The position numbers and the translations under genes were made by a program. DNA of 64,000 nucleotides from Limnephilus marmoratus. Taxonomy: Eukaryota; Arthropoda; Insecta; Trichoptera; Limnephilidae. The notes under the pieces are model-generated. The model did no database searches. It was not told the DNA's origin and was given only the letters and a program-made list of their open reading frames with translations. Position 1 is the stretch's first letter. Each line of letters begins with the position of its first letter. This document shows positions 1-9,699 of this stretch, one piece after another. Location: NCBI GenBank assembly GCA_917880885.1, contig OU862917.1, forward strand, positions 27,454,104 through 27,518,103, given 5' to 3'.

Positions 1-94
1 TCTTGATTTGATCTGTGATGTTTTCTGTGATCTTATTTTGAACAGATTTCTGGTGAAGCCTTCTTATCTTTCTTTGCCTATTAAAATAACAATA

Positions 95-384
95 GGGGTC
101 GTCCATTAATCACGTGAGGCTCGAAAGGGGGGGGGGGGATTCGGAAAAAAATCACAAGGAGTGGGGGGGTATGATGAGATATCACATGTATTTATTTTTT
201 GTTGAACGCATGATAATATTCTGAAAATTTCAATGTACTTTGTACTAAAACAATACACGTGATTTTGGGTATGGGGGGGCGGGAGGGGGGGGGGGTTAGT
301 CTAAAACCTCAACCACATATCACCAAGTGGGGGGGAGGGGGTTAAAAAGTTGCTAAAAAACATCACGTGATTAATGGACGACCC
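95..384. mobile_element. TA-flanked MITE with G-rich interior
   Basis: The two ends are inverted copies of each other: GGGTCGTCCATTAATCACG on the left and its complement on the right, with a TA on each outer side (93-94 and 385-386). The interior has several runs of 7 to 12 G and encodes nothing. Small size, terminal inverted repeats and a TA target fit a non-autonomous Tc1/mariner-like or similar DNA element. A related element lies at 22496-22670. Confidence 0.75.
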
Positions 385-419
385 TATATGTTTTATTTTT
401 TTTACTCATCTAAACATTT

Positions 420-560
420 TTAAATGGGCCGTGTCAAGAGTCAGAATAATAGAAGAGTATGTACGAGACGATGTATGAATGTGAGTGAGGTAAAGAGTGT
501 GTGCCAAGACCGAGTTGTTTGGCGGTCCGTCCTCTGCCTACCCTTGCGAGGAAAAGGCGT
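420..560 (+). repeat. LINE 3'-end remnant (CTGCCTACCC family)
   Basis: This stretch shares a series of short blocks with 57160-57290 (GTAYGAGACGATGTA, then CCTCT-CTGCCTACCC, then GTGATGGTTAG or GTGAAAGTTAG). The block order is the same, so both are copies of one interspersed family. From memory it resembles the 3' end of an RTE-type LINE common in moths; that assignment is not proven here. Confidence 0.45.
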
Positions 561-2198
561 GATGGTTAGTTAGTTAATTGTCTAAATATACTTTTTATTA
601 ACAGAGATTGTATATTGTCCTCCACGCGGAGTTCACCTGTTTTGTAGAGGACACTTTTCAAGGTTAATTTGATTAAGTATAATGTAAGTCTTTAAACCCT
701 CAGGCTAATTTGTTTGGTTTTCGGAACAATTCGTATGGGTCTCATATAAGTTTTTGTGTCTCCCTTACTATCATGGTTAGAGAAATATGATCTGAACAAT
801 GTTAGTAAGAGAAAACATCATACTTTATATTAAAATCTAAAAGTTGACCGCAAAATAATTAAAATGTAAATGAATCCAAAGATTCCGACCGCATTTGAAA
901 AAAAATTATGAAACGTTGGGATCTTTTTATTAATTATTTTTATATGAAACGACTAAAAAGTGAGTTGACGAAAACGTTTATATTTGCCTAATAAAATTTG
1001 TGTTTGTTTTAATTTTTTTTCATTATCGGTAATTACAGTTAAAAAAAAACGTTAGCTGAGCCACTTTTAAAATTTTCTTATGTTTGCATTCAAAATTTTT
1101 ATATTTAAAAAATTATGTTTATTTTGAATAGAGAACTCCAGCCCTTCTAACTTAAATAACTGCATTTTTATTTTTATTTTTGAGTTAGTTTTAATAGTTA
1201 AAATAATTGTCAAAGTTTTAATTTTTCAAGCCCCCCCTGAAAACCATTGTATGTATGGTGAATCGTGTGACGTCATCACTCCTGAAAAATTACTATAGGA
1301 TCGGGCAATCAGCTGATCAACTGCCGCCATTTTGAATTCCGTTGTTCGAAGTATTCTCTCTATAAGTAGCATTACTATTTTTTTTGTGCAGTAGTTTTTG
1401 AATATTTTCAATAACAGAGATAAACTAATAAGAGATACCTTTATTTTTGAAACATTATTTAGGCCTAAATAATAAACACAACAACTAAATCTCTATAAAC
1501 AGTATCTAAATAAACAAATAAATGAATACGATGGCTTGTTTCATATCATACATTCCCATACAATGACTTTACGGTGACGTCACGACACGTCGAACAGTGA
1601 CGTCACCACTAAAATTTCAATAATGCCAACTTGACGGTGTGTTTTTACAACCCGATTAAAATCGGACTTTTTAATAATTTTTTAAAAACTCTGCGTTTAA
1701 TACTATTAAATAAAACTTATATAGAATCAGCGTTTATTGGTCTATATGAACATATTTTTTTAAAGCCTTAATATTTTTCACTGGAGTTCCTTATTATAAA
1801 ATTTTAATGTGAACCTCTCAAAAACAGTTTTTAGTTTTCGAATGCATTCAGAAATATTCTATTTTTGGCTTTTAATGCAAAGCGGAAATATTTTGACCTT
1901 CCGACAAAATAGGTCTATGGCTTGAGGGGATAAGATGATAATATAAAAATGATTTAAAATTTTATAAATCAATATTATTAAAAGTAAAAATATAAGAGTG
2001 GTACAATTTCAACAAAATTAAATTTCAATATTATTTATCAAGGCTAAATTAATTTAATAGAAGACTTAAAAATAATTACGTAAAAACAATTTATAATTGA
2101 AAATATATTTATAATTATAAACACAATAATAAATTCATTGACTTTATTCAATGGTAAATTATTTTTTTGTAGGATTTATTGTCCCAAATGGGTGAGAA
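561..2198. other. Intronic DNA with a dispersed AT-rich repeat
   Basis: There is no coding signal. Bases about 900-1930 are related to 16230-16600 and 62870-63150 (shared blocks: TATATGAAA-YGA-TAAAAAGTGAG, ATGTTTGCATTC, AAAACAGTTTT, GCAAAGCGGAAATATT), so this is one diverged interspersed family. Three TGACGTCA palindromes occur at 1268-1275, 1575-1582 and 1598-1605. The region lies inside an SLC25A21 intron, because the carrier's 5' exons are not present in the window. Confidence 0.5.
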
Positions 2199-2300
2199 TC
2201 TTCTTTATAAATAAAAATGAATCACCGAAATGTATGTACGCGCATAACTTCCGAACGACTGCACCAAATTGGATAATTCTTTTTTGCTTGTGTTCGTTAT

Positions 2301-2573
2301 TGTAATGTACTTTTATTGTGGCCACACTGCCACACAATAATAATGAATATGTTTAACGTAAGTTCTCGTCTTTATTGCAAAGTACAATGGATTCAATAAG
2401 TAATATTATTTGTCTTGGTAGCGACTGATTATACTGGAAGTTAGAATGGTTCTGGCCGCGGCCGTACACCGGACCGCTGTCCCGGCTCGTATGCCCGATC
2501 GGCAATGTTCGGCGACCCGAGCATTCCCGAATTACTACATAGATACAAATGCGATATAATTGCATATATCACA
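2301..2573 (-). repeat. 3' LTR of the Ty3/gypsy element
   Basis: 273 bp, beginning TGTAATGTAC and ending TATATCACA on the + strand. It matches 6213-6485 over its whole length as far as I can read by eye. It is the 3' LTR because the coding strand is minus. Confidence 0.95.
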
Positions 2574-2584
2574 CCCTTCCCCCT
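2574..2584 (-). other. Polypurine tract of the LTR element
   Basis: On the minus strand the bases directly before the 3' LTR read AGGGGGAAGGG, an unbroken purine run. This is where plus-strand DNA synthesis is primed in LTR elements. Confidence 0.8.
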
Positions 2585-2768
2585 GTAAATCAGTCACTAC
2601 ATATTTAAGTATTTCAAGTATTTCATGATTCTATATAATTCAAACACTGTAAATATTATACTGATATTTCACTCAAGTTCTTATAATGTTTTTTCATAAA
2701 CACATCATTATTAATATTTCACACAAAATTATATTAAGTTAGAAGGCTTTCCGTTCCTTCCTTGTGGA

Positions 2769-5681
2769 CTATCTTGGGCGGAGTCTCCCCAACCAGGGAT
2801 TTGAACTTTGACTTGGACCAGCGATTGCCGTGTCTGTGACCTCCGGTGACCTCTCTCCTCCCTCCGCAAATCTGAAATCAGGAGAAAACACCGTTAACTC
2901 ACTCCACAGATTGGATAACTCTTTCTCAGAGTGCTCAGTCCTCGTGTCATCAGACGCGGAATCTGGCAAATCTGACTCAACATCACTCCAAGACACTGAT
3001 AAGTTCCTCATCTGATCCACATGACGTTTCCAAATTAATTGAGAATCACAAGTTTTTACCAAATATAATTTTTTTCCAATTTTATCTGTAACAATTCCCT
3101 TTACCCATGTAAATTTATTATTCTTCCTGAAATCTTTAACTAAACATTTTTGTCCCACAATAAAATTTTTTGTTTTTACACCACCATAATACTTAGATTG
3201 TTTACGTTGATTTGCCTCAATATTCTTATTCGCCAAATCATGTTGTTTTGACACAACCCGTTCATTCTCTTTCGGAATGAGACTGTCAAAAGTAGATCTA
3301 AGTTTCCTACCAAACAATAAAACTGCTGGCTCGACTCCCGTCGTACAATGTGGAGTATTTCTATAATCGGACAAAAAATGTAACAATTTATCCTTGTAAT
3401 CAACCTGAAATTTATTTCCTACCATAAGTTTTTTAAGAAAACTCTTAGTAGTTTTCACTGAATTTTCAGCGATCCCATTACTTTTTGGGTGCATAACTGG
3501 AGATGACATGAATTTAATATTGTTTTCCCGAAGAAACTGTTGGAAAATTTCACTCGTAAAACAAGTTCCGTTATCTGACACTATGAGTTCAGGGTAGCCA
3601 AAATTTGAAAATAATTTCCTCAATTCAAATATAGTATTAGCTGAATCTGCCCTTTGAACTTCAATACAGTCAACCCATTTAGTGAATGAGTCGCAGACGA
3701 TCAGAAACATTTTCCCTGCCAGCGGTCCACTATAATCCAGGTGTAACCTACTCCAGACCTTCCCAGAATTAGGCCATACCGATAATTGACTCTTTGGCGG
3801 AGATTGTTTCGTCGACGCGCATTCTGGACATTCCTGAACAATTTTCTCTAAATCTTTGCTCAGCGAAGACCACCAGAAATAACCCTTTGCTAACCCTTTC
3901 ATCTTAACAATACCTAAGTGTGAACGATGCACGAGCTCTAACACTTTTTTATGCAACGAACTTGGAACAATAATTCTATGTTGCCAAAATAAACAATCCT
4001 TAACAATCGAAAGTTCGTTCCTTTTTATCCAGAATTTCCATAATTCCTCCTCGCGTTTAACACGTTTGGGCCACCCTTGCCTTAAACACGTCATTACGCC
4101 TTGAATGACCGTATCTACTTTAGTGGCTTCCCTAATCGAATTAACGTCAAGATGTTCACAATTGCTAACAAAATCTACGAAATCTGAACCGCAGTAATCT
4201 TTAAATTCTACCTTAGAATTCTCAACTTTGTTCTTTAACAGAAACCGAGACAGAAAATCTGCCTGGTTTCCACCTGATTTCATCGGTTTCCCAGAAAGTA
4301 ATCTTTGCAACTGAACTACCGTATTCTTTAAATAAGGTTTTACATTCCTTTTATTTGCAGATGAACTACCATGCCCTTTAAACATGGTTTTATATTCCCT
4401 AAGATTAGAACTTCCATACCCTGAAAAATATGGTTTTACGTTCCCCATTTTCTGAAATTTGTTCCTATTCGCGAACGAAACCGAATTAATAGAATTTTGT
4501 TTTGAAACAATGTTGAGGTTAAATATTTCCATGAAATCTCTTCCCACAATCATCTCCGAACCGCTTGTTACAACGATAAAGGTTATTAACCTAACTAGAT
4601 TATTGTATTCGACCTTGAAATTTGCATTACCCACAACAGTCAACATATTCCCGTCGTAACCTGAAATTTTTCGTGTTTCGGGTGACAACTCTATATTACT
4701 GAAATGTTTACAAAACAATGTCTCCGGAATGACACAAACTGATGATCCTGAATCAATCATCGCTTCGAAGGATTTCCCATTTAATTTCAATTGTGCCTTG
4801 ATTGCCTTAACAAAAGCTACATTTTCAATATTTTCATTATTACAATTCATAACTGATTTTACTGACCCGTTTTTACAAAATCTCTGTAAATGACCCAATT
4901 TACCGCAAGAATAACATTTAGCTTGCTTAAACTTACAGTTATGAGTGTCATGATTTGATTTCCAACAAATCTTACACTTCTTTAGAGATGAACCGGTTTT
5001 AACTTGTTTATCCGACCTACATGAATCGGAACTATTCGACCGATAATAAAGTTTTCGCGCCGGAGAAGCCGATTTTCCAAATCTCTTTACCGAATTTATT
5101 TCTCGCGCCGGAGAAGCCGATCTTCCAAATTCCTTTACCGAATTTACTTCCAACTTCATCTTGATTGAATCGACCTCAGGACCTTTCGCGGTCACTGCAA
5201 GTTCAACTAGTTGATTAAAGTTTTGTTTAGGCCCTTCAACAAACAATTTTACCCGTACTGGGCCCGGAAGTAGACCGATTGCAAACACGTCTACAAGATT
5301 ATCCTCCAGCCTGTTTCCGAACTGACAGAATGAGCTGAGCCCTCGAATTCTTGCGGCGAAATCCCTTATCGATTCGTTATGATTCTGTTTAGCTTGGAAA
5401 AATGATTCCCGCTCTTGAAAAAGAGATCTACATTTACCACAATGTTTTTTTAGCAACTCAATTAATTTCTCAAACGTAACATCTGTGATTTTAATCGGGA
5501 AACATAAGTTGGACAGAAGAGTCAAGGTCTCCGTTTCAAGCGAGTTTATCAGATAAGCCTTTTTCTTAATCTCGGTAATGTCATCATGTAACACGAGAAA
5601 CTGCTCTAATCTGAGTTGAAACACATCCCAATCTCCGTTTATGTGAGAGAACGGTGGAATTCTCGCCGATTCCATCTTCAC
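2769..5681 (-). CDS. Gag-protease-integrase polyprotein, RT and RNase H deleted
   Basis: This 970-residue open frame is the element's fused Gag-Pol. Residues 1-170 look like a Ty3/gypsy Gag. Two CCHC zinc knuckles follow (236-249 and 256-269, both C-x2-C-x4-H-x4-C), then an aspartic protease with DSG at 310-312 and a downstream IVGRDF block. The frame then passes through a low-complexity stretch (about 390-465) straight into GNQADFLSR (471-479), which is normally the far end of RNase H. About 500 residues of reverse transcriptase and RNase H are therefore missing without breaking the frame. The integrase is complete: zinc-binding H585, H588, C618, C621, and catalytic D649, D703, E739 with the usual D-x53-D-x35-E spacing, then a C-terminal DNA-binding region. 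It acts in cytoplasmic particles and, for the integrase, in the nucleus. Start chosen at the first Met, 532 bases from the 5' LTR. Confidence 0.93.
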   Translation of the reverse strand: MKMESARIPPFSHINGDWDVFQLRLEQFLVLHDDITEIKKKAYLINSLETETLTLLSNLCFPIKITDVTFEKLIELLKKHCGKCRSLFQERESFFQAKQNHNESIRDFAARIRGLSSFCQFGNRLEDNLVDVFAIGLLPGPVRVKLFVEGPKQNFNQLVELAVTAKGPEVDSIKMKLEVNSVKEFGRSASPAREINSVKRFGKSASPARKLYYRSNSSDSCRSDKQVKTGSSLKKCKICWKSNHDTHNCKFKQAKCYSCGKLGHLQRFCKNGSVKSVMNCNNENIENVAFVKAIKAQLKLNGKSFEAMIDSGSSVCVIPETLFCKHFSNIELSPETRKISGYDGNMLTVVGNANFKVEYNNLVRLITFIVVTSGSEMIVGRDFMEIFNLNIVSKQNSINSVSFANRNKFQKMGNVKPYFSGYGSSNLREYKTMFKGHGSSSANKRNVKPYLKNTVVQLQRLLSGKPMKSGGNQADFLSRFLLKNKVENSKVEFKDYCGSDFVDFVSNCEHLDVNSIREATKVDTVIQGVMTCLRQGWPKRVKREEELWKFWIKRNELSIVKDCLFWQHRIIVPSSLHKKVLELVHRSHLGIVKMKGLAKGYFWWSSLSKDLEKIVQECPECASTKQSPPKSQLSVWPNSGKVWSRLHLDYSGPLAGKMFLIVCDSFTKWVDCIEVQRADSANTIFELRKLFSNFGYPELIVSDNGTCFTSEIFQQFLRENNIKFMSSPVMHPKSNGIAENSVKTTKSFLKKLMVGNKFQVDYKDKLLHFLSDYRNTPHCTTGVEPAVLLFGRKLRSTFDSLIPKENERVVSKQHDLANKNIEANQRKQSKYYGGVKTKNFIVGQKCLVKDFRKNNKFTWVKGIVTDKIGKKLYLVKTCDSQLIWKRHVDQMRNLSVSWSDVESDLPDSASDDTRTEHSEKELSNLWSELTVFSPDFRFAEGGERSPEVTDTAIAGPSQSSNPWLGRLRPR

Positions 5682-6194
5682 AAAAGGAAAAAAAAATAAT
5701 CACGCGAAGCTACGACAACAATACTACCCCGGAAAAAATTACAAAAAACCCAGACAAATCCTCCACAAGAAAGAAAAGAAAAACCTATCTTAGAAATTGC
5801 GGTTGCAACGTCTCCAGATTGTTTCCTCTTGATGAGTGAGTGACCTTCCTCGACACTAGCACTGTTTGCCTTGTAAAAAATGCCTTCCCTCGGCACTCCC
5901 TCGGAACTTCACCTTCGTGGAAAGGCTCTGTTGAGCCCCAAAAACGACCACCGCCTCTTGCTTCTGAGTACCCTTGGATGGTACTCCAGAACTCTGACTG
6001 TGGCTCCAGGAATAGCCAGAGATATCCTCGGTTTGTTCTGCCGGTCCTTTCACTCGGTCAGACAAACCCAAAAAATACTCCAATGTTCCGCCTCGGCTGT
6101 AGGTAGCCTTGAAAAATTTTTTCGGGGTGACTTAGCTCTCCCCGCTTTGGTAATTTTTTTTTGTGATCCAATTTGGTAATCCAATATTGTACTT

Positions 6195-6212
6195 TAATAC
6201 GGCTGCGCCAAT
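6195..6212 (-). other. Primer-binding site of the LTR element
   Basis: Directly next to the 5' LTR, after two spacer bases, the minus strand reads TGGCGCAGCCGTATTA. The TGG start is the complement of a tRNA CCA end. It looks like the tRNA-Ser-type site I recall from Drosophila 17.6 and 297, but the tRNA was not checked. Confidence 0.6.
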
Positions 6213-6485
6213 TGTAATGTACTTTTATTGTGGCCACACTGCCACACAATAATAATGAATATGTTTAACGTAAGTTCTCGTCTTTATTGCAAAGTACAAT
6301 GGATTCAATAAGTAATATTATTTGTCTTGGTAGCGACTGATTATACTGGAAGTTAGAATGGTTCTGGCCGCGGCCGTACACCGGACCGCTGTCCCGGCTC
6401 GTATGCCCGATCGGCAATGTTCGGCGACCCGAGCATTCCCGAATTACTACATAGATACAAATGCGATATAATTGCATATATCACA
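6213..6485 (-). repeat. 5' LTR of the Ty3/gypsy element
   Basis: The partner of 2301-2573, with the same 273 bases. It is the promoter-side LTR for the minus-strand ORF. Bases 5682-6212, between this LTR and the ORF, are the untranslated leader and hold no convincing gene. Confidence 0.95.
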
Positions 6486-6808
6486 GTTATTGTCTGGACA
6501 AGGTTTGTATAAAACTACCGGTGAGCTCTGGCATTATGAAATTTGTATAAAAAAATTGCAAGGGGGTAGGAGAACCAGGGAGGGGGTAGGGGAACCTGAG
6601 TGGAGGAGGGGAACTCGGGAGGGGGTTCGCGGGATGGGGGAAGGGGGAGGAGGCGGAGTGGGAACGCGAGAGGGGAAGGGGACGCGGGAGAGGAAGGGGA
6701 GGCGGAATGGGAACGTGACGAATGGGAAAGGACACGCAGGGAGAGACAATTTCCTTATTAAATGGCATAGCAACGCATGCCGGGTACCAGCTAGTATTTT
6801 AATAATAA

Positions 6809-7231
6809 CTAGCTGGTTCCCGGCATGCGTTGCAATGCCATATTCAAAGAAATAAATTGTTTCTCCCTGCATTTCTTTTCCCGTGCGTCCCCGTTCCCAT
6901 CCTGCATCTTCCCCTCCCGCGTTCCCCTTCCACCTTCCCCGCCTTCCCCTTCCCCTCTCCCGCTCCCCCCATTCCGCCAACCCCCCCTTCGAGTTCCCTT
7001 CCCCCCTCCTGAGTTCCTCTCCACCCTCCCGCATTCCATACATTCAGTTTTCAAACAGCTCGCGCGCAATATTTTTAAACAAATTTCATTATGCCAGAGC
7101 TCACCGCTTCTTTTATACAAATCTTGTCCCAACAATAACAAATACAAAAAATAATTATCTAATTTGGTGCATTCGTTCGTAAGTTATGCGCGTACATACA
7201 TTTCGGTGATTCATTTTTATTTATGTATAGA
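6809..7231 (-). mobile_element. Helitron, full length, opposite orientation
   Basis: Reading on the minus strand it starts TCTATACATAAATAAA after an A and ends CCAGCTAG before T (CTAG at 6809-6812), with a GCAT...ATGC-type hairpin just before the end. The middle is a C-rich tract on the + strand. It faces the Helitron ending at 6794 tail to tail, with only 14 bases between them, so the two 3' ends form an interrupted palindrome. It belongs to the same family as 32977-33876. Confidence 0.8.
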
Positions 7232-7431
7232 TATATAGATGTATCTGCTTAAAAATGAGTTTTTTGCTCTCCTGTATTAAAGACATGCTTTTTTAATATT
7301 CTAATATTACAAATATTTATAACGCTACTTTTTTGTGCAAGTAGCTTTTGAAAAATTCACATGGATTTAGCATTTAAATATAACACAATATTATCCATCC
7401 TTTTTATAATTCTTATTTTCTTTAATTCCAG

Positions 7432-7704
7432 ACATTTTCACTGGCCGGCCTCGGAGCAGGAGTAACAGAAGCCATCTTCGTCAATCCGTTTGAGGTGGTG
7501 AAAGTCACCCTTCAGTCCAATAAGACACTGGCGGCCCAGATGCCCAGCACCTGGGCGGTGACTAAGGAGATAGTCAAGACCCAGGGCCTCGGATTCCAGG
7601 GCCTCAACAAGGGGGTCACGGCCACCATAGCCAGAAACGGCTCGTTCAATATGATTTATTTTGGATTCTATCATAGTGTGAAGGGGCTGTTGCCAGAATA
7701 TGAT
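7432..7704 (+). CDS. SLC25A21: SLC25A21 (2-oxodicarboxylate carrier), third-last exon
   Basis: This 91-codon exon is in phase 0 at both ends (TTCCAG|ACA ... GAT|GTGAGT). It encodes the middle of the mitochondrial oxodicarboxylate carrier, with the carrier signature PFEVVK, then GLNKGVTAT and NGSFNMIYFGFYHSVK, all closely matching what I remember of animal SLC25A21. The family exchanges 2-oxoadipate and related C5-C7 oxodicarboxylates for 2-oxoglutarate across the inner mitochondrial membrane, in lysine and tryptophan breakdown. The part seen here is the second of three carrier repeats (matrix loop plus two membrane helices). Exons for the first repeat are not in the window; the intron upstream covers at least 7.4 kb and holds two Helitrons and an LTR element. 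GC-rich codon use sets it apart from its AT-rich surroundings. Confidence 0.95.
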
Positions 7705-8649
7705 GTGAGTACCTACCTATATTTTTTTCTTAAAAATATCATTTTCGGGCCACGAATAACAAAACAATACTTGGATTCCTCCTCCTACTACTACCTACCA
7801 TCAAAATGTTGTTTGAGCAGATGGGCAATTATGTATTTATTTATTTATTTCTTGTGTTTTTGAATATACACTTTACAGATTATTACACTGGTTTACATTA
7901 GAGATGGGTAAGTTCTGCATTTTGCCAGAGGCCTCCAAGACATGCTTCCTTTTAAAAGTACTTGAGTCCTTGGAGCAGGTCCCGGGAGCCACTCCCGACT
8001 TGTGAATCGTCCGGACCGAGACGCACGAGTTCAAACGGAGTCGTAACTCGGTGTCAGAGTGCGCAAAAAAACTCGAATGCGCGATTACAGTAATAGGTTA
8101 GTAGTAGTATTTTGTGAACGCCTCACTAGGCGAACCTGTGCTGAGGTGTTTCCCATTTTGGGATTAAGTGCTATTCTGTCATAAGTAGAAACACCGTATC
8201 TTTCTTGATATTGTCAAGAAGGGCACTGTGGGTCGACCCATGGCGGCAGTATCGTATACATAAATTAAAGATTAGTTGCAGTTAGGATCTAAATATATGC
8301 AATAAAAAAAACACTTATTACAACACACAATTGATTAGCAATTATGTATTTTCAAAAACACAGGCGCAGTTGTTTTGCAGAATTTCAAATGTAACATTGT
8401 CATCAAATGGCCATTTAACAGTTAAATGCCGATTCTAAGTTCATTTCATCTTTTGAACTAATTGTGATCAGCAGAAGAGGACAATCTGTTAAGTTTATCA
8501 GTTTATTACAATTTGATAGAAAGCTGAAACGAACCTACAATCGGCCAAGTATTTAACGGGGACCTTAGTCGCAATTGATATATTTTTTTATTCTCTATCT
8601 CAACTATAAAAACTTACACGTGCATCTGTTAACAAAAAAATAATTCCAG
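7705..8649. other. SLC25A21 intron
   Basis: Donor GTGAGT, acceptor TTCCAG. Apart from one 26-base hairpin motif (8121-8146) I see no recognisable element. Bases 7960-8070 are richer in CpG than the rest but have no open frame. Confidence 0.85.
8121..8146 (-). repeat. 26-bp hairpin motif, copy 1
   Basis: On the minus strand CCTCAGCACAGG-TTCGCCTAG-TGAGG. The ends CCTCA and TGAGG pair. It differs by one base from the copy at 14708-14733 and by a few from 62782-62807. Similarity extends a few bases on both sides of copies 1 and 2. Confidence 0.6.
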
Positions 8650-8831
8650 GATCACGTGAAGGAGTTCTTCCGCAAGGTGACGATAGGATTTGTATCGGGA
8701 ACTCTGGCTTCATGCTTCAACATTCCATTCGACGTGGCCAAGAGTCGCATCCAGGGCCCGCAGCCCGTCCCTGGCCAGATCAAATACCGGGGCACCATCA
8801 AGTCCATCGGGATTGTTTACAAGGAGGAAGG
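8650..8831 (+). CDS. SLC25A21: SLC25A21, second-last exon
   Basis: 182 bases, phase 0 at the start (CCAG|GAT) and phase 2 at the end (GAAGG|GTAAGT). It encodes the start of the third carrier repeat, with the second visible signature PFDVAK inside IPFDVAKSRIQGPQPVPG, one of the most conserved parts of SLC25A21. The sequence then runs IKYRGTIKSIGIVYKEEG, ending in the matrix-side loop. The reading frame joins exactly to the next exon to give EEG-F-AALYKG. No stops or frameshifts are present, so the gene looks functional despite the transposons in its introns. Confidence 0.95.
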
Positions 8832-8837
8832 GTAAGT

Positions 8838-9390
8838 CATTATAATAATAATAATAATAATGTTTTTATTCCAGGATGTGGGGAGGGGTTCCATGTCAAC
8901 TGAATCAAGTCAACTCAATACCACTTTGAAAAGTCATTAAAAGCTATAAAAAAAAAAATTAAAATAGCTGTTAACCCCAACCTAACTTAACCTATTTAAC
9001 CAATTTTTTTATCATCACTCTTTATGAACTTTCTGAGGTGGTTCTGAGTTGGTTTCATTCTGACTTGGCCGGTCACCGTGGGGAAGATAGTGCAATCCCA
9101 CACGTCCCATAAATTATGCATATTTACACAACAGATTTTTAAAATAAAGAATCAAGTACATAGAATAGGAAAAACAAAATAACAAAAAACTATAAAATAA
9201 TAATAATAATCTTATTCCATATAAATATGTGGGGCTTGGTCTGGGGTGAGCTCAAGCCCAGCGCTCACTCAGAAGTGGCGTTTGGTGCTGGAACGCTGCG
9301 GTCACCACTATATTATCGGAGGCCATTAGCCGCATCCTGGCTCCAGTGACCCGATATCTCATCAGACCGACGAATCCGTGCAATCATAGT
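8838..9390 (-). mobile_element. LINE 3' end (L2/Kiri-like), with a MITE inside
   Basis: On the minus strand this matches the end of the LINE at 39275-39960: the coding block for GARMRLMAS (near 9350), the tail GGACGTGTGGGATT and a TAA-rich 3' terminus near 8840-8860. A second (TAA)n stretch lies at 9196-9211. The 3' tail is interrupted at 8893-9075 by a small inverted-repeat element. It is a dead 5'-truncated copy. Confidence 0.65.
8893..9075. mobile_element. Small inverted-repeat element inside the LINE tail
   Basis: The left arm (TGTCAACTGAATCAAGTCAA ... AAAGTCATTAAAAGC) is roughly the complement of the right arm (ATGAACTTTCTGAGG ... GAGTTGGTTTCATTCTGAC). The centre includes AACCTAACTTAACCTA. 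A related single arm occurs at 54775-54890. This looks like a non-autonomous DNA element. Confidence 0.5.
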
Positions 9391-9699
9391 TCTGTAATTT
9401 TATATGTACAGACATCACCGAAATGTTTCAAAGGAAAAAGGATGTTACTTTAATAACAACAATATGACCCAAGTGAATATTTTTCACATTAACATCAAAC
9501 GGTGTTCAGAAATTATCGGTACTTCCTGAAAGAAAGGATTCTACATTGTTCATTCTAACAAAATTTTATAATCAATTTTTTGTTTTATTTTTGATATGTA
9601 TATAATCAAAGAAGCAATTTTTCCAGGTGTTAATTCAAAATAAAAACTATGTGGAAGAAATGCCAATTTTTAGCAAATTAAAATGAAAAAAAAACAATA

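Larger units (their letters stand above)
2301..6485 (-). mobile_element. Young Ty3/gypsy LTR retrotransposon lacking RT
   Basis: The element is complete from LTR to LTR: two apparently identical 273-bp LTRs with TG...CA ends and a 5-bp target duplication GTTAT at 2296-2300 and 6486-6490. It lies inside a Helitron and inside an SLC25A21 intron, antisense to that gene. The uninterrupted Helitron relative at 6809-7231 carries the empty site (GTTATTG). The single ORF has Gag, protease and integrase, but the reverse transcriptase and RNase H segment is missing. No env ORF is present. Identical LTRs mean recent insertion, presumably using enzymes supplied by a full-length relative. Confidence 0.95.
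2199..6794 (+). mobile_element. Helitron, split by an LTR retrotransposon
   Basis: A non-autonomous Helitron occupies about 2199-2300 and 6486-6794; the Ty3/gypsy element sits between the two halves. It starts near TTCTTTATAAATAAAAATG and ends ...CCAGCTAG followed by T (CTAG at 6791-6794). About 11 bases before CTAG is a small hairpin, GGCAT...ATGCC, as Helitron 3' ends usually have. The 3' half holds a long G-rich minisatellite-like tract. The intact relative at 6809-7231 shows the order of sequence without the LTR insertion. The exact 5' base is uncertain by a few bases. Confidence 0.75.

Noticed and set aside
2353..2565. A 70-residue ORF present twice, identical (also 6265-6477)
   Set aside because: It is just the LTR sequence read in one frame; identity comes from the LTR pair.
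6472..7182. Several ORFs of 60-170 residues rich in Arg/Gly or Pro/Ser on both strands
   Set aside because: They are translations of the G-rich arrays inside the two Helitrons; no start context or conserved domain.
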